In this document: one piece after another, positions 5,285 to 6,235 of the stretch
How the letters are laid out: each line of letters begins with the position of its first letter
Numbering within the stretch: the stretch's first letter is position 1
DNA from: Thermaerobacter marianensis
Lineage (GTDB): Bacteria > Bacillota > Sulfobacillia > DYIH01 > DYIG01
Assembly: GCA_020723725.1 (NCBI GenBank)
Contig: DYIG01000101.1
Location: 1 to 6,235 of the forward strand
Reading direction: 5' to 3'
Length of the DNA stretch: 6,235 bases
Notes under the pieces: generated by a model
Seen by the model: the letters and a program-made list of their open reading frames with translations, nothing else
What the model was told of the DNA's origin: nothing
Databases searched by the model: none
Made by a program: the position numbers and the translations under genes

Positions 5285-6235
5285 CTACTTCTTCCAATAT
5301 CGGGCTATCATCACCGTCGCTTCGGCACGTGTTGCACCTTTCGCGGGAGCAATCTCGCCCGACGTTACGCCTCTCACTATGCCCTCAGCCACAGCCAGAG
5401 CCATATCCGCCTTGGCCCATTCAGAAACACTTCCCGCATCCCTGTAAGCGGAGAGCCACTGCGCCTTATCAATCACTCCTGACGCCGCCTTGCCGGAAGC
5501 CTTGAGGGCCCTGGACACCATTACGGCCACCTGTTCCCTTGTTACAGGGTCATTCGGTCGGAAGGTTCCATCCTCAAAACCCTTGATTATTCCGGTACCA
5601 AAAGCGGTCATCAGTTCGCTGAAGTACCAGTCAGTACCCTTAACATCCACAAACGTCATTGGTGCACGGGTGGCAGGGAGGCCCATGGCCCTTACAAGTA
5701 ATGCGGCAAATTGCGCCCTTGTAACCTGACCATCAGGTTGGAAGTCTCCGCCCGGCAGGCCGCGAGCCACATATTTGGCCGCCATTAACTCCACATCCTG
5801 CCTGGCCCAATGGCCATAAAGGTCACCAAAGGTAAGGTTGCCTTCCGCTAAGACATATCTGCTGAACCCATATAGTTGGACAACGAGTTTATTGCCAACC
5901 AGCTTACCACCAACAAAAGTCAACGTGCCACCCTCGTTGAGCCTGAAGAGGCCAATTTTCTCCGGGTCGTTGGCACCCTTAAGATCGTCCTCACCAAGAG
6001 TGAGAGTAAAGGTTACCGGCTTGCTGAACCCGGTAATCCCCTTCTTCTCTCCATCAATGGTTGCCTCTGCCGCGAACTCGAACACCCTGTTCAGAGCCTT
6101 AACCCCATCAGGTATAGTGGCATTTTTGATTAGTTTCTGGGCATCGTCTTTTTTGAACTCCCCAATTTTGAATTCAACCGGTATGCCACCAGCCAACTCA
6201 ATTGCACCCGTTGGAATTTTAAACTCTATCGAACC
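5285..6235 (-). CDS. S-layer homology (SLH) domain surface protein, 3' part only
   Basis: The frame stays open to the right edge, so this is the C-terminal 316 residues of a longer exported protein; the signal peptide and start are outside. The visible part opens with a beta-rich region (about 1-130) with repeated strand patterns such as IEFKIP and VEFKIG, ending in GGKLVGNKLVVQLYGFSRYVLAE. Three SLH domains follow: about 134-187 (FGDLYGHWA ... VTRAQFAALLVRAMGL), 194-248 (FVDVKGTDWYF ... VTREQVAVMVSRAL) and 262-316 (YRDAGSVSEWA ... ATRAEATVMIARYW). The second keeps GFEDGTFRPNDPVTRE, the classic core. Three C-terminal SLH units typically bind pyruvylated cell-wall polymers, anchoring the protein at the cell surface. 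Transcription is ended by the hairpin at 5212-5243. A TTG at 6196 is an internal Leu codon, not a start. Confidence 0.94.
   Translation of the reverse strand, partial: GSIEFKIPTGAIELAGGIPVEFKIGEFKKDDAQKLIKNATIPDGVKALNRVFEFAAEATIDGEKKGITGFSKPVTFTLTLGEDDLKGANDPEKIGLFRLNEGGTLTFVGGKLVGNKLVVQLYGFSRYVLAEGNLTFGDLYGHWARQDVELMAAKYVARGLPGGDFQPDGQVTRAQFAALLVRAMGLPATRAPMTFVDVKGTDWYFSELMTAFGTGIIKGFEDGTFRPNDPVTREQVAVMVSRALKASGKAASGVIDKAQWLSAYRDAGSVSEWAKADMALAVAEGIVRGVTSGEIAPAKGATRAEATVMIARYWKK

Noticed and set aside
5097..5297. N-terminal extension of the PilZ protein by 67 residues
   Set aside because: The extension overlaps the strong hairpin at 5212-5243 and the end of the SLH gene, and the ATG at 5096 has a suitable ribosome binding site and the conserved N-terminus.
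6194..6196. TTG as start codon of the SLH protein
   Set aside because: The frame continues upstream to the window edge with the same beta-strand pattern, and an SLH surface protein needs an N-terminal signal peptide, which is not present here.
1..6235. CRISPR array, insertion sequence or defence system
   Set aside because: No spaced direct repeats, transposase or nuclease genes were found on either strand.

Overview
The window looks like chromosomal DNA from a Gram-positive-lineage (Firmicutes, Clostridia-type) anaerobe, possibly Peptococcaceae/Desulfotomaculum-like. The evidence is a C-terminal triple SLH cell-wall anchor, a chemotaxis CheX next to a YcgR-type PilZ protein, an Fe-type alcohol dehydrogenase, a minimal TatA, tRNAs with encoded CCA, frequent GTG/TTG starts and purine-rich ribosome binding sites. 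The genus is inferred from gene content and style; no search was run.

Layout. Bases 1-83 are intergenic and carry a perfect hairpin in a low-complexity GA-rich frame, followed by a T-run; this looks like one copy of a dispersed repeat. Bases 97-3074 form a leftward operon: an Fe-type alcohol dehydrogenase, a DrrA-like ABC ATPase and an ABC-2 permease whose GTG start directly follows the ATPase stop. A candidate promoter and a perfect 13-bp dyad lie upstream of the dehydrogenase. Rightward from about 3256 come a small tatA (TTG start) and two leucine tRNAs, tRNA-Leu(CAG) and tRNA-Leu(GAG), with a good promoter in front of the tRNAs. Convergent to these, a leftward pair at 3899-5096 encodes a PilZ/YcgR-like protein followed by CheX. 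Bases 5097-5284 hold a strong hairpin terminator and a possible structured leader for the PilZ gene. From 5285 to the right edge is the 3' part of a leftward gene for an SLH-domain surface protein, whose start lies outside the window.

Functional reading. The PilZ-CheX pair would link cyclic di-GMP and CheY-phosphate signalling to flagellar behaviour. The dehydrogenase and the two-component ABC exporter share a transcript but have no obvious common pathway; the exporter substrate cannot be read from sequence. TatA would supply the pore-forming subunit of twin-arginine export, but no tatC is present here. I found no clearly new multi-gene system. The points most worth a second look are the repeat-like left edge, the histidine-to-glutamine change at a metal-ligand position of the dehydrogenase, the dyad at its promoter, and the nested stem in the PilZ leader.
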